The notes: generated by a model not told the origin, from the sequence alone. 64,000 nucleotides of DNA from Microbacterium kyungheense (GCF_006783905.1 NZ_VFPE01000002.1:372001-436000), one strand, 5' to 3'; shown: positions 10,010-23,119, counted from the stretch's first letter. Numbers and translations are program-made.

Positions 10010-10935
10010 GCCAGGCTCTCGCCGCCGAGGGCGTCCGCGTGCGGGCGCCCGGCAAGCTCAACCTCTTCTTCGAGGTCGGCGGCGTGCAGGACGACGGATA
10101 CCACGACGTCGCCTCGGCGTACCAGGCGGTCTCGCTGTTCGAGGACGTGTGGGCTTCGCCGTCCGACGAGTTCACGGTCTCGATCTCGGGAACGGTCGAC
10201 GTCTCGGGGGTGCCCGCCGACGACCGCAACCTCGCGGTGCGCGCCGCTCGCCTGGTCGCCCAGCGCATCGGGCACACCGGCGGGGTGCACCTCGACATCG
10301 TCAAGCACGTCCCGGTCGCGGGAGGGATGGGCGGCGGATCCGCGGATGCCGCGGCCGCCCTCGTCGCGTGCGATGCGCTGTGGGGTGCGGAGCTCGGCAC
10401 GGCCGAGCTGCACAAGCTCGCGGCACGCCTGGGGGCCGATGTGCCCTTCGCCCTCATGGGCGGGACGGCGATCGGCACCGGCCGCGGCGACCAGCTGAGC
10501 CCCGCCCTGGCCAAGGGACGCTTCGACTGGGTGGTGGTGCCCTCCGACGCCGGGCTGTCGACACCCGAGGTGTACGCGCACCTCGACGAGCTGCGCACCC
10601 GCCCCGACATCCGGACGTCCGGCGCGGTGCCCGAGGTCGCGGCGGGTGTTCTCCACGCGCTGCGCGCCGGGGATCCCATCGCGCTCGCGGAGCACACCCG
10701 CAACGACCTGCAGGTGGCTGCGCTGTCGCTGCGGCCCGAACTGCGCCAGGCGCTGGAGCTGGGCGAGGAGTCCGGAGCGCTCGCGGGCATGGTGTCGGGG
10801 TCGGGTCCTACACTGGCGTTCCTGACCGTCGACCCCGAGTCGGCGCTGGAACTGCAGATCACACTGTCAGCGGCGGGATACGAGGCGCTCCACGTGCACG
10901 GGCCCGTCGCCGGCGCTCGCGTGGTGCCGGCCTGA
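10006..10935 (+). CDS. ispE: 4-diphosphocytidyl-2-C-methyl-D-erythritol kinase
   Basis: 309-residue GHMP kinase of the non-mevalonate isoprenoid pathway. It phosphorylates the 2-hydroxyl of CDP-methylerythritol using ATP in the cytoplasm. Visible motifs are [11 protein letters not shown] (K17 region), the ATP-binding loop [15 protein letters not shown] (103-117), [20 protein letters not shown] with the catalytic Asp, and the C-terminal GSGPTLAFL. All are intact and the length is normal for the family. The GTG start overlaps the aldo/keto reductase stop (GTGA). It is usually the direct neighbour of rsmA; here they are separated by ~3.8 kb. Confidence 0.95.
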   Translation: MSQALAAEGVRVRAPGKLNLFFEVGGVQDDGYHDVASAYQAVSLFEDVWASPSDEFTVSISGTVDVSGVPADDRNLAVRAARLVAQRIGHTGGVHLDIVKHVPVAGGMGGGSADAAAALVACDALWGAELGTAELHKLAARLGADVPFALMGGTAIGTGRGDQLSPALAKGRFDWVVVPSDAGLSTPEVYAHLDELRTRPDIRTSGAVPEVAAGVLHALRAGDPIALAEHTRNDLQVAALSLRPELRQALELGEESGALAGMVSGSGPTLAFLTVDPESALELQITLSAAGYEALHVHGPVAGARVVPA

Positions 10936-10979
10936 GCGGCGGCCGAGGCATCCACTCACCGTCTTCGAGAGGAACATCC

Positions 10980-12359
10980 ATGAGCACGTCCGAGAGCGCA
11001 CCGCAGGGCGCGGCGGAGTCCGACCGCGCGGCGTTCCGCGCCGGCGCGGTCGACGAGGAGTCGCGCCTGCGACTCGCGGCGGGTGGACTGGACTACCGCC
11101 GCGTCGCCGTCGACGGCGACGACTATGCGGGCTGGCTGCAGTCCGCAGCGCGAGGCTTCCAGGACGCGGAGCGGTCGCCCGAGCAGGTCGCCGCCTCGCG
11201 CGAGCGCAGCGGCTACCGCCGCGTGACCGGCGTGTACGACCCGCAGGCCCCCGTGACCGATGCACCGGTCGCGACGATCGCGTCGTGGATCGGCGAGCTC
11301 ACCGTGCCCGGCGGCGCGGTGATCCCGTCGTGCGCGATCTCGTCCGTCACCGTGGCGCCGACCCACCGCCGCCGGGGTGTCGCCCGGTCGATGCTCGAGG
11401 GCGAGCTGCGCGCCACGCGCGACGCCGGAGTGCCGGTGGCGATGCTCACGGTCAGCGAGTCCCCCCTGTACGGACGGTACGGTTTCGCGCCCGCCGCCGC
11501 GGCGGCGGCGTGGACGATCGAGACGAGGCGGGCGGCGTGGACCGGCCCGCGACCGGACGGCCGCGTCGACTTCATCCCGCGCGATCGCGTGCGCGAGCTC
11601 ATGCCGGTGCTGCACGACCGCGTCCGGCGCGGTTCGGCGGGCGAGATCGACATCGCGGGCAGCTTCTGGGACCTCTTCGCCGGCACGAATCCCGCCGCGG
11701 AGCGGACCGGTGAGAAGCGCGCGATCCAGTACGCCGATGCGGCGGGCGAGGTCCGCGGCGCCGCGGTCTACGCCGTCCACGAGAACGAGGCCGATTTCAC
11801 CAAGGGGACCGTGCGCGTCCACTATCTCGTGGCCGAGACGGACGACGCGTACGCGGCGCTGTGGCGCTTCCTCCTCGAGCTGGATCTCGTCGCCGAGGTC
11901 AACGCCGAGAACCTCGCGGTCGACGAGCCGCTGCTGTGGATGATCGCGGACCAGCGTGCGGCGAAGATCAGCATCCGCGACCACCAGTACGTCCGCATCC
12001 TCGACGTCGTCGCGGCGCTCGAGACGCGCCGCTACGCCGCAGCGGGTCGCCTGGTGCTGGACGTGTCGGATCCGCTCGGCATCGCGGCAGGACGCTACCT
12101 GCTCGAGACCTCCGCCGAAGGGACGGGCCGCGTCCGTCGTCTCGACGACGGCGAGTCGGTGGATGCCGTCGTCCTGCGCCTCGGCGTCGCCGAACTGTCG
12201 GCGACGTACCTCGGCGGGGTGTCGGTCGCGACCCTGGCAGCCGCAGGCCGTGTCTGGGTGGAGCACGGCGACGCGGCATCCCGCTCGTCCGAAGCCGTCG
12301 CGACCGCGAGCCGGGTGCTGGGCTGGCACACGGCGCCCCGCCTCAGCATCTGGTACTGA
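10980..12359 (+). CDS. Eis-like GNAT acetyltransferase with sterol-carrier-like C-terminal domain
   Basis: 459-residue three-domain acetyltransferase of the Eis family. The first GNAT half has the CoA motif SSVTVAPTHRRRGVARSML and the substrate-side motif SESPLYGRYGFAPA. A second, degenerate GNAT half follows (RAIQYADAAGEVRGAAVY...), and the C-terminal part (~350-459, WVEHGDAASRSSE to the end) resembles the SCP2-like domain. In Eis the C-terminal carboxylate enters the active site; this protein ends IWY, consistent with that design. Mycobacterial Eis acetylates multiple amines including aminoglycosides; resistance function here is only an inference. The ATG is preceded by GAGAGGA as ribosome-binding site and begins 44 nt after ispE. 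Confidence 0.82.
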   Translation: MSTSESAPQGAAESDRAAFRAGAVDEESRLRLAAGGLDYRRVAVDGDDYAGWLQSAARGFQDAERSPEQVAASRERSGYRRVTGVYDPQAPVTDAPVATIASWIGELTVPGGAVIPSCAISSVTVAPTHRRRGVARSMLEGELRATRDAGVPVAMLTVSESPLYGRYGFAPAAAAAAWTIETRRAAWTGPRPDGRVDFIPRDRVRELMPVLHDRVRRGSAGEIDIAGSFWDLFAGTNPAAERTGEKRAIQYADAAGEVRGAAVYAVHENEADFTKGTVRVHYLVAETDDAYAALWRFLLELDLVAEVNAENLAVDEPLLWMIADQRAAKISIRDHQYVRILDVVAALETRRYAAAGRLVLDVSDPLGIAAGRYLLETSAEGTGRVRRLDDGESVDAVVLRLGVAELSATYLGGVSVATLAAAGRVWVEHGDAASRSSEAVATASRVLGWHTAPRLSIWY

Positions 12360-12433
12360 AGTCGCGAGCGGGCACTCGCGTGCGCCGGAGTGCGGCGCGC
12401 GGGGGTGCTGCACTCGCCTAGCCTGGAAGGGAC

Positions 12434-14251
<1,818 letters not shown>

Positions 14252-14252
14252 C

Positions 14253-15089
14253 GTGGGCCGCACGCTCGCGGGCCTGCCTGGCACGGTGCTCGACGCGTTG
14301 TCGGCGGCCTTCCCCGACACCGACCTCGAACGGGCGACGTGGGTGAACGGCGCGTTCCACTTCGTCGCACTGTGCGGCGGATCGGGCGTGCTGCGCGTGC
14401 GCGTGGGCGGTGATCACCGCGAGGCGGTGACGAGGGAGGCCGACGCGATGCGATGGTTCTCGAGGCTGCCTCTCGCGGTTCGTACGCCGGGCATCGCGCG
14501 CGGTGCGGTCCACGGCGACGGATGGTCTGCCTACTCGTGCGAGCTCATGGCCGGCGAGCCCATGCGACACGGCGACTGGCACGTCGACCGCGGCGTGCTG
14601 CTGCCGCTGCTGGAAGAGCTCGCGTCGGTCGTCCCGCCGCTGCTGCCGCCGTCGCTCGGACCGCGGGCGTGGTGCGGCGGCGACATGTGGCCGACCATCG
14701 TCGACGAGATCACCGCGGGGTGGGACGCTCGGCTGCGGCGGGCGGTCCGCACCGCAGTGGAGATCGTCGTGCACGATGCTCCGGAGCCGGCGGTGGCGGT
14801 GCACGGGGATCTCGGGCCGCACAACATCCTGCTCGCTACGGCCGGTGCGGCCCTCATCGACCCCGACAACGCCGGTGTGGGTGAGCCCGAGACCGATCTC
14901 GCACCGTTGATCGGCTTCTACCCGGCGGCGGATCTCGCCCGGGACTTCTCGCCGGCGCGCATGCGTCGGGCAGCGGCGATCAAGCGCGTGCTTGCGCTGC
15001 AGGTGGCAGCGGCCGCAGAACTCGCGGCAGACGTTCCGCTGCGCGACCACGCGCTCGGCAACTTCGTCCGGCGGGAGTCACGTCGGTGA
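14253..15089 (+). CDS. aminoglycoside-phosphotransferase-fold (APH) family protein
   Basis: 278-residue protein of the APH/choline kinase fold. The catalytic loop VAVHGDLGPHNILL (Brenner-type HGD-x4-N) and the metal-binding ALIDPDNAGVGEPETDLAPL segment are clear. The N-terminal lobe is reduced (VLRVRVGGDHREAVTREADAMRWF holds the likely ATP-site acidic residue). It should phosphorylate a small molecule; many chromosomal members act on sugars, amino-alcohols or unknown metabolites rather than antibiotics. The GTG lies one base after the ABC-F stop, so it is translationally coupled to that gene. A HAD hydrolase follows 19 nt later. Confidence 0.8.
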   Translation: MGRTLAGLPGTVLDALSAAFPDTDLERATWVNGAFHFVALCGGSGVLRVRVGGDHREAVTREADAMRWFSRLPLAVRTPGIARGAVHGDGWSAYSCELMAGEPMRHGDWHVDRGVLLPLLEELASVVPPLLPPSLGPRAWCGGDMWPTIVDEITAGWDARLRRAVRTAVEIVVHDAPEPAVAVHGDLGPHNILLATAGAALIDPDNAGVGEPETDLAPLIGFYPAADLARDFSPARMRRAAAIKRVLALQVAAAAELAADVPLRDHALGNFVRRESRR

Positions 15090-15108
15090 CCACGGCTACG
15101 CTGGCGCG

Positions 15109-15738
15109 ATGACGGTGAAGGCGGTGTGCTGGGACTGGAACGGCACGCTGCTCGACGATGTGGCGCGATGCCTGCGAGTGATGAATCTGATGCTCGCCGA
15201 CTTCGGCAGGCCACGGATCGCGGACGCCGCCGCCTATCGCGCGGTGTTCCGCTTCCCACTGGACCTGTTCTATGCCGACGTCGGCATAGAACCGGGGGAG
15301 TACCGGGCAGCGGTCGACCGGTACCTGGAGCTGCTCACCGCGGACACGACCGACGTGCCGCTGCACGGAGGTGCACGAGAGGCGCTCGACCGAGTGCGCT
15401 CGCGGGGGATCGCGCAGGTGCTCGCGTCCGCGACGCTCGCGCCGCTCCTGGAAGCGCAGCTTCGCCCGCACCGACTTGCCGGCTCGTTCGACCGGATCCT
15501 CAGCATCACCGACGCGCACCGCGCCTCGAAGCGGGACGTGATCGCCGCGTGGCTGGAGGGCACCGGGTACGAGCCGGCCGACGTGCTGCTCATCGGCGAC
15601 ACCGATCATGATCTCGAGATCGCCCGCGAGCTCGGCACGCGGTTCGTGCACTTCGAGGGAGGGCACCAGGCGCTCTCGGACGGCGACGTCGTGAGCATCC
15701 GTGCGCTCGGGCAGCTGGAGCGGGTGCTCGATGGATGA
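15109..15738 (+). CDS. HAD-superfamily hydrolase
   Basis: 209-residue haloacid dehalogenase-type phosphatase. Motif I is CWDWNGTLLDD with the nucleophile Asp, motif II is the Ser/Thr near VLASAT, motif III is the Lys in RASKRDVI, and motif IV is IGDTDHDLEIA. The cap is a short helical insertion after motif I, so it belongs to subfamily I and resembles phosphoglycolate phosphatase or GMP/IMP phosphatases. Substrate is unknown. Its ATG lies exactly 6 nt after a TACGCT box (15097-15102), suggesting an internal leaderless promoter. The last eight bases overlap the start of the next gene. Confidence 0.82.
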   Translation: MTVKAVCWDWNGTLLDDVARCLRVMNLMLADFGRPRIADAAAYRAVFRFPLDLFYADVGIEPGEYRAAVDRYLELLTADTTDVPLHGGAREALDRVRSRGIAQVLASATLAPLLEAQLRPHRLAGSFDRILSITDAHRASKRDVIAAWLEGTGYEPADVLLIGDTDHDLEIARELGTRFVHFEGGHQALSDGDVVSIRALGQLERVLDG

Positions 15739-16201
15739 GCCCCGCGCTGACGAGATGCTGCTCCACAGCTACTCGTCAGCGCCCTGGCTGCCACCCGGTG
15801 GGCGGGCGGACGTCGTCTGCGCAACGGAGCCGCCCGCGCCGATGTGCCTGGTCCGCGTCCTCATCGTCGACGGCGGACGCGCGTTCTGCGTGCCGCGCGA
15901 CGGCGCCGGAAAGCTGGACATCCCCACGCGGGCGGTCGGAGCCGCCGACCCCCGCGGGCGTCGAGCGGTCGGCGAGCTGGTGGACGAGATCGCCGGGCCC
16001 GGCGGTCGGGCACAGTTCGTGGGCGCCGTCCGCAACACCGTGGTGCGAGCAGCCTCCGACTATCCCTGGCCCGTCCCCTCGGCCTACTTCGGTGTGTGGC
16101 GGGTCGACGGGATGCCGGTCGTCGACGGCGTGTGGCTCCCGTTGGGCTACGGGTCGCCCTTGGCCGAGAGGCATTGGTTCCCGCTGGCCCACGAGGTGTG
16201 A
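15731..16201 (+). CDS. degenerate Nudix-like protein
   Basis: 156-residue protein whose middle looks like a Nudix domain with a worn-out signature. The stretch LDIPTRAVGAADPRGRRAVGELVDEIAGPGG sits where the Nudix box should be and keeps ELVDEIAG in the place of RELxEExG, but the leading Gly-x5-Glu and the Arg are not clearly conserved. The surrounding strands (VRVLIVDGGRAFCVPRD, SAYFGVWRVDG) fit the fold. It may therefore be a non-catalytic or divergent relative; no specific function can be assigned. It starts within the last codons of the HAD gene, implying co-expression. Confidence 0.55.
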   Translation: MDEPRADEMLLHSYSSAPWLPPGGRADVVCATEPPAPMCLVRVLIVDGGRAFCVPRDGAGKLDIPTRAVGAADPRGRRAVGELVDEIAGPGGRAQFVGAVRNTVVRAASDYPWPVPSAYFGVWRVDGMPVVDGVWLPLGYGSPLAERHWFPLAHEV

Positions 16202-16276
16202 GGGACGGGGGACCACACGTTCGGTTGCGAGACCGCTCGGATGCGGGTGGCCGGTGAGGGCGCAGCCGAGACCGCG

Positions 16277-16292
16277 CGGCAAAGCTTTGCCG
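16277..16292. promoter_or_regulatory. 16-bp perfect palindrome upstream of the arsR-type operon
   Basis: The sequence cggcaaagctttgccg reads the same on both strands. It lies just upstream of the putative -35 (TTGCGC, 16293-16298) of the next operon, so it could be an operator for a dimeric regulator or, less likely given the absence of a U-tract, the terminator of the upstream genes. Confidence 0.45.
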
Positions 16293-16345
16293 TTGCGCTA
16301 AGTGATCGGCAGGCGCATACTTACCCGTATGGCTAAGTATGCGCC
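16293..16345 (+). promoter_or_regulatory. leaderless promoter and operator of the ArsR-type gene
   Basis: TTGCGC (16293-16298), a 17-nt spacer and CATACT (16316-16321) form a recognisable promoter. The start codon ATG at 16329 is 7 nt beyond the -10, so the transcript should begin at or near the ATG. A perfect 12-bp inverted repeat (16312-16323 and 16334-16345; ggcgcatactta pairs with taagtatgcgcc) encloses the start codon and covers the -10. This is where an autoregulating ArsR dimer would block transcription. Confidence 0.65.
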
Positions 16346-16697
16346 GCTCGACGAGGTGTTCGTCGCCCTCGCCGACCCCACCCGCCGCGCGGTGATCCGG
16401 CGCCTGGGCGAGGGGCCCGCGAGTGTGAGCGAACTGGCTCGTCCGTTCGCGATCACGCTGCCGTCGTTCCTCAAGCACGTGCGGATGCTCGAGGCGTCCG
16501 GACTGGTGAGGACCGCCAAGTCCGGTCGTGTGCGGATGTGCACGCTCGACCCCGAACGGCTCGCGCTCGTGGACGGCTGGCTCGCCGAGCAGCGGCGTGT
16601 GTGGGAGGAGCGCACAGACCGCCTCGCCGACTTCGTCACCGGGTCCCCCGGGATCCCCGAATCCTCTACGAACCGCCAATCCCAGGAGCAGTCATGA
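16329..16697 (+). CDS. ArsR-family transcriptional regulator
   Basis: 122-residue winged-helix repressor. It has the typical layout FVALADPTRRAVIRRLGEGPASVSELA followed by the recognition helix ITLPSFLKHVRMLEASGLV and the wing RTAKSGRVRMCTL. No cysteine cluster for metal binding is visible, so it belongs to the metal-independent group often paired with an AHSA1/SRPBCC protein. The next gene is exactly such a partner, with the start codon overlapping this stop (ATGA). The first codons lie within a 12-bp inverted repeat that probably is its own operator, so negative autoregulation is likely. Confidence 0.88.
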   Translation: MAKYAPLDEVFVALADPTRRAVIRRLGEGPASVSELARPFAITLPSFLKHVRMLEASGLVRTAKSGRVRMCTLDPERLALVDGWLAEQRRVWEERTDRLADFVTGSPGIPESSTNRQSQEQS

Positions 16698-17176
16698 CCG
16701 ACATCGATCCCCGCCTCGACCTGACCCTCGACCGCGTGATCCGCGCCCCGCGCGACGTGGTGTGGCGGGCCTGGACCGACCCCGCCCAGCTGGCCCAGTG
16801 GTGGGTGCCCGCGCCCACCGTCGCACGCGTCGAGAAGCTCGACGTGCGCCCGGGCGGCGCATTCGTCACCAGCATGAGCGACGACGGGTCGGCGTTCGTC
16901 CCGCACACCGACGGGGTGTTCCTGGTCGTGGACGACGGCGCGCGGATCGTGTTCTCGAACGCGATCGACAGCAGCTGGCACCCCGCATCGCCCGAGCCCG
17001 TGGCCATGACGGCCGAGATCGTGTTCGACGAGCACCCGGACGGCACCGAGTACCGCGTGGTGGTGCGGCATGCCGACCCGGCGACGCGGGATCGTCACGA
17101 GCAGCTCGGCTTCTTCGACGGCTGGGGCGCCGTGACCCAGGCGCTCGCCGCGCTCGCCGAGTCGCGCGCGGCCTGA
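16694..17176 (+). CDS. SRPBCC/AHSA1-domain protein
   Basis: 160-residue protein of the START/Bet v1-like hydrophobic-ligand fold (AHSA1 type). The opening DRVIRAPRDVVWRAWTDPAQLAQWWVP is the classic family signature, and the C-terminal helix (HEQLGFFDGWGAVTQALAALAE) closes the cavity. Ligand is unknown; proteins of this type paired with ArsR regulators are often annotated as toxin or glutathione-related without proof. Translation is coupled to the regulator through ATGA. It ends 8 nt before the convergent MarR gene. Confidence 0.85.
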   Translation: MTDIDPRLDLTLDRVIRAPRDVVWRAWTDPAQLAQWWVPAPTVARVEKLDVRPGGAFVTSMSDDGSAFVPHTDGVFLVVDDGARIVFSNAIDSSWHPASPEPVAMTAEIVFDEHPDGTEYRVVVRHADPATRDRHEQLGFFDGWGAVTQALAALAESRAA

Positions 17177-17184
17177 GCGCGTCG

Positions 17185-17691
17185 TCAGGCGCCGGCGACG
17201 TCGAACCCGAGGCTCAGCTTGCGCAGCAGCGCGGCGAGGCGGTCGCGGTCGGCGCGCGAGAGCGACTCGAGCAGCACGGCCTCGGCATCCACGAGACGCG
17301 TGATCGCGGCATCCACCCGGATCCTGCCCTCGTCGGTCAGGGTCACCAGCACGCTCCGCCCGTCGGCGGGATCGGCCTCGCGCCGTACCAGGCGGCGCCC
17401 GACGAGACGGTCGATGCGGTTGGTCATCGTGCCGCTGGAGACGAGTGTCTGCTGCAGCAGCTGCTTGGGGCTCAGCTGGAAGGGATCGCCCGCGCGGCGG
17501 AGGGCCGACAGCACATCCCACTCCCACGGTTCGAGGTCGCTGCGACGGAACGCGTCGCGCCGTGCGCGGTCGAGGTGGCGCGAGAGCCGGTCCACGCGCG
17601 ACAGCACGCCGAGCGGCGAGAAGTCGAGGTCGGGGCGCTGGGTGATCCATGCCTCGACGATGCGGTCGACCTCGTCACTCTGCGCCGTCAT
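17185..17691 (-). CDS. MarR-family transcriptional regulator
   Basis: 168-residue winged-helix dimer of the MarR family. The DNA-binding core is seen as EWDVLSALRRAG, QLSPKQLLQQTLVSSGTMTNRIDRLVGRRLVRREADPADGRSVLVTLTDEG, with the standard DGR wing. The N-terminal and C-terminal helices needed for dimerisation are present. Ligand and targets are unknown. The start ATG lies 6 nt after GATAAT on the minus strand (17698-17703), which suggests a leaderless mRNA. It is divergent from the tRNA-Gln/glmU transcript. Confidence 0.88.
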   Translation of the reverse strand: MTAQSDEVDRIVEAWITQRPDLDFSPLGVLSRVDRLSRHLDRARRDAFRRSDLEPWEWDVLSALRRAGDPFQLSPKQLLQQTLVSSGTMTNRIDRLVGRRLVRREADPADGRSVLVTLTDEGRIRVDAAITRLVDAEAVLLESLSRADRDRLAALLRKLSLGFDVAGA

Positions 17692-17770
17692 CCGTCCATT
17701 ATCGCGACGGAGGGCCCCGCGTCGCGTCTGGCAGACTTGACGGGCGGGTCCGGGCGACCGGACGCCGCGT

Positions 17771-17842
17771 TCCGCCGTGGTGTAACGGCAGCACGACAGC
17801 CTTTGGAGCTGTGAGGTTCAGGTTCGAATCCTGGCGGCGGAG
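17771..17842 (+). tRNA. tRNA-Gln (anticodon UUG)
   Basis: 72 nt fold as a standard cloverleaf. The acceptor strands tccgccg and cggcgga pair fully, and the discriminator is G at 17842. The anticodon stem acagc/gctgt encloses the loop ctttgga, placing TTG at positions 34-36. The T arm has ggttcgaatcc. The CCA end is not encoded. The glmU start codon begins at 17844, one base after the tRNA. Confidence 0.93.
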
Positions 17843-17843
17843 C

Positions 17844-19304
17844 ATGACCGACACCGCACTCGCCGTCATCGTCCTCGCCGCCGGGCAGGGGACACGCATG
17901 AAGTCCTCGATCCCGAAGGTGCTGCACCGCATCGGCGGTCAGCCGCTCGTCGGGCACGTGCTGCGCGCGGCAGCCGTGCTGACGCCCGAGCGCACGCTCG
18001 TCGTCGTGCGCCACGAGCGCGAGCTGGTCGCGACGGCGATCGCGGACCTCGCGCCCGATGCCGCCGTCGTCGACCAGGACGAGATCCCCGGCACCGGCCG
18101 CGCCGTCGAGCTCGCGCTCGACCAGCTCGCAGGGTTCGACGGCGACGTCCTGGTGCTGTCGGGCGACTGCCCCCTCGTGGATGCCGACACGCTCGCGTCG
18201 TTCGTCGCCGCCCACCGCGCCGCCGACGCCGCCGTGACGCTCATGACGGCCGTCGTCGACGACGCGAACGGCTACGGCCGCATCGTCCGCGACGCCGACG
18301 GCGACGTCGCGCGCATCGTCGAGCAGAAGGACGCCGATGACGCCGAGCGCGCCATCCGCGAGATCAACGCCGGCATGTACGTGTTCCGCGCCGACACGCT
18401 GCGCACCCACCTGCCCGCGATCGGCACCGACAACGCGCAGGCCGAGAAGTACCTCACGGATGTCGCGGGACTGGTGCGGCAGGAGGGCGGCCGGGTGGCG
18501 GCATCCGTCGTCGACGACGTCACCGTCACCTTCGGCGTGAACGACCGCGTTCAGCTCGCCGAGGTCGGCCGTCTGCTCAACGCCCGCACGGTGCGCCACT
18601 GGCAGCTCGAAGGCGTGACGGTCATCGACCCGGCCACGACCTGGATCGACGTCGATGCGACGCTCGCTCCCGACGTCACGGTGCTGCCCAACACGCACAT
18701 CCTGCGCGCCACGACGATCGGCGCCGGCGCGATCGTCGGTCCCGACACGAGCCTGGTCGGCTGCGAGGTCGGCGAGGACGCCACCGTCACCCGCACCGAC
18801 GCGACGTTCGCCATCATCGGGGCGAAAGCGACGGTCGGGCCCTTCGCCTACCTGCGTCCGGGGACGGAGCTCGGCGAGAAGGGCAAGATCGGCACCTTCG
18901 TCGAGACGAAGAACTCGACGATCGGCGAGGGCAGCAAGGTGCCCCACCTGTCGTACATCGGCGACACGACGATCGGCCGTCACGTCAATCTCGGCGCCGG
19001 TGCGATCACCGCGAACTACGACGACCTGACGAAGCACCGCACCGAGATCGGCGACGAGGTGCACTCCGGGTCGCACAACGTCTTCGTGGCGCCCGTTAGG
19101 ATCGGAGACGGCGCGAAGACCGGGGCAGGGGCGGTCATCCGCAAGGATGTTCCCGCCGGCGCCCTCGCTCTCAGCGTCGCCCCTCAGCGCAACGTCGAGG
19201 GGTGGGTCGAGAAGAACAGACCGGGTACCGGGGCGGCGGACGTCGCAGCCCAGGCCCGCAGCGCACAGAAGGCGGACGATGGCGCGCAAGAAGAAGACCG
19301 TTGA
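17844..19304 (+). CDS. glmU: bifunctional N-acetylglucosamine-1-phosphate uridyltransferase / glucosamine-1-phosphate acetyltransferase
   Basis: 486-residue enzyme that makes UDP-GlcNAc for peptidoglycan. The N-terminal uridyltransferase has LAAGQGTRMKSSIPKVLH (11-28), LSGDCPLVD and EQKDADDAERAIREINAGMY. From about residue 255 a left-handed beta-helix of hexapeptide repeats forms the acetyltransferase, with the catalytic YDDLTKHRTEIGDEVHSGSHN region. The start must be at 17844 because the nucleotide-binding motif begins at residue 11 and no other start codon lies between it and the tRNA. Only one base separates it from the tRNA 3' end, so after tRNA processing the mRNA is effectively leaderless. 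prs begins inside its last 26 nt. Confidence 0.95.
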   Translation: MTDTALAVIVLAAGQGTRMKSSIPKVLHRIGGQPLVGHVLRAAAVLTPERTLVVVRHERELVATAIADLAPDAAVVDQDEIPGTGRAVELALDQLAGFDGDVLVLSGDCPLVDADTLASFVAAHRAADAAVTLMTAVVDDANGYGRIVRDADGDVARIVEQKDADDAERAIREINAGMYVFRADTLRTHLPAIGTDNAQAEKYLTDVAGLVRQEGGRVAASVVDDVTVTFGVNDRVQLAEVGRLLNARTVRHWQLEGVTVIDPATTWIDVDATLAPDVTVLPNTHILRATTIGAGAIVGPDTSLVGCEVGEDATVTRTDATFAIIGAKATVGPFAYLRPGTELGEKGKIGTFVETKNSTIGEGSKVPHLSYIGDTTIGRHVNLGAGAITANYDDLTKHRTEIGDEVHSGSHNVFVAPVRIGDGAKTGAGAVIRKDVPAGALALSVAPQRNVEGWVEKNRPGTGAADVAAQARSAQKADDGAQEEDR

Positions 19305-20313
19305 ACTCGACCGGGCGAATGACATCGCCCCCGGACTCGTCGCGAAGACGAAGAAGCGCCTCGTCGTCGCACGCGGCAGCTCGCACCCCGAGCTCGCGAC
19401 GCAGGTCGCCGAGCAGCTGAGCACCGAGCTCGTCCCCACCGAGTACCGCACGTTCGCGTCCGGCGAGATCCTGACGCGCTTCGAGGTCTCGATCCGCGGG
19501 TGCGATCTGTTCCTCATCCAGAGCTTCGGTCCGCCGGTCAACGAGTGGATGATGGAGACGCTCATCATGCTCGACGCCGCCAAGCGCGCGTCGGCCAAGC
19601 GCATCACCGTCGTCGCGCCGTACTTCCCCTACTCCCGGCAGGACAAGAAGGGCCGCGGCCGCGAGCCGATCAGCGCGCGCCTCGTCGCCGACCTGTTCAA
19701 GACGGCCGGCGCCGACCGCGTCATGAGCGTCGACCTGCACGCCGCGCAGATCCAGGGCTTCTTCGACGGGCCCGTCGACCACCTGTTCGCGAAGCCCGTG
19801 CTGCTGGAGTACTTCGAGAACACGCTGAGCGCCGAGGACCGCGAGCGCCTCACCGTCGTGTCGCCCGACACCGGCCGCGTGCGCGTCGCCGACCAGTGGT
19901 CGGACAGCCTGGGCGCCCCGCTGGCGATCATCCACAAGCGCCGCGACCCGAACGTCGCCAACCAGGTCACCGTCAACGAGATCGTCGGTGCGGTCGACGG
20001 CCGCGTGTGCCTTCTGGTCGACGACATGATCGACACCGGCGGCACCATCGTGAAGGCCGCCGAGGCGCTCAAGGCGAACGGCGCCGTCAAGGTCATCGTC
20101 GCCGCGACCCACGCCATCTTCAGCGATCCTGCGGCCACGCGGCTGCAGAGCCCCGCCATCGACGAGGTCGTCGTCACCGACACGGTGCCGATCCCCGACG
20201 AGAAGCGGTTCTCGACGCTTACGATTCTGCCTATCGCCCCCTTGCTCGCGCGAGCGATCCACGAGGTGTTCGAGGACGGCTCCGTCACCAGCATGTTCGA
20301 CGGGGCCGCCTGA
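19279..20313 (+). CDS. prs: ribose-phosphate pyrophosphokinase
   Basis: 344-residue PRPP synthase, which transfers pyrophosphate from ATP to ribose-5-phosphate for nucleotide, His and Trp synthesis. Visible motifs are GEILTRFEVSIRGCDLFLIQS, YFPYSRQDKKGRGREPISARL (ATP and flexible loop), SVDLHAAQIQGFF (cation-binding) and the PRPP loop VDDMIDTGGT. The N terminus has a Lys-rich extension (MARKKKTVELDRAND). The ATG lies inside the last 26 bases of glmU in another frame, so the two are translationally linked, a common actinobacterial arrangement. A P-type ATPase follows after 49 nt. Confidence 0.95.
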   Translation: MARKKKTVELDRANDIAPGLVAKTKKRLVVARGSSHPELATQVAEQLSTELVPTEYRTFASGEILTRFEVSIRGCDLFLIQSFGPPVNEWMMETLIMLDAAKRASAKRITVVAPYFPYSRQDKKGRGREPISARLVADLFKTAGADRVMSVDLHAAQIQGFFDGPVDHLFAKPVLLEYFENTLSAEDRERLTVVSPDTGRVRVADQWSDSLGAPLAIIHKRRDPNVANQVTVNEIVGAVDGRVCLLVDDMIDTGGTIVKAAEALKANGAVKVIVAATHAIFSDPAATRLQSPAIDEVVVTDTVPIPDEKRFSTLTILPIAPLLARAIHEVFEDGSVTSMFDGAA

Positions 20314-20362
20314 CCCCGCAGCGGATCACGGCCGTAGGGGGCGGCAGACGGATGGAGCATCG

Positions 20363-23119
<2,757 letters not shown>

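Noticed and set aside
14253..15089. Aminoglycoside-resistance kinase
   Set aside because: The APH fold is clear but specificity residues for aminoglycosides cannot be recognised and the context is housekeeping-like, so only the fold is called.
16277..16292. Palindrome cggcaaagctttgccg as intrinsic terminator
   Set aside because: It has no loop bases or U-tract and sits directly against a -35 element; an operator role fits better, though not proven.
17688..19607. 639-codon minus-strand frame opposite glmU/prs
   Set aside because: Composition is antisense-like, and glmU with a complete hexapeptide-repeat domain occupies the region.
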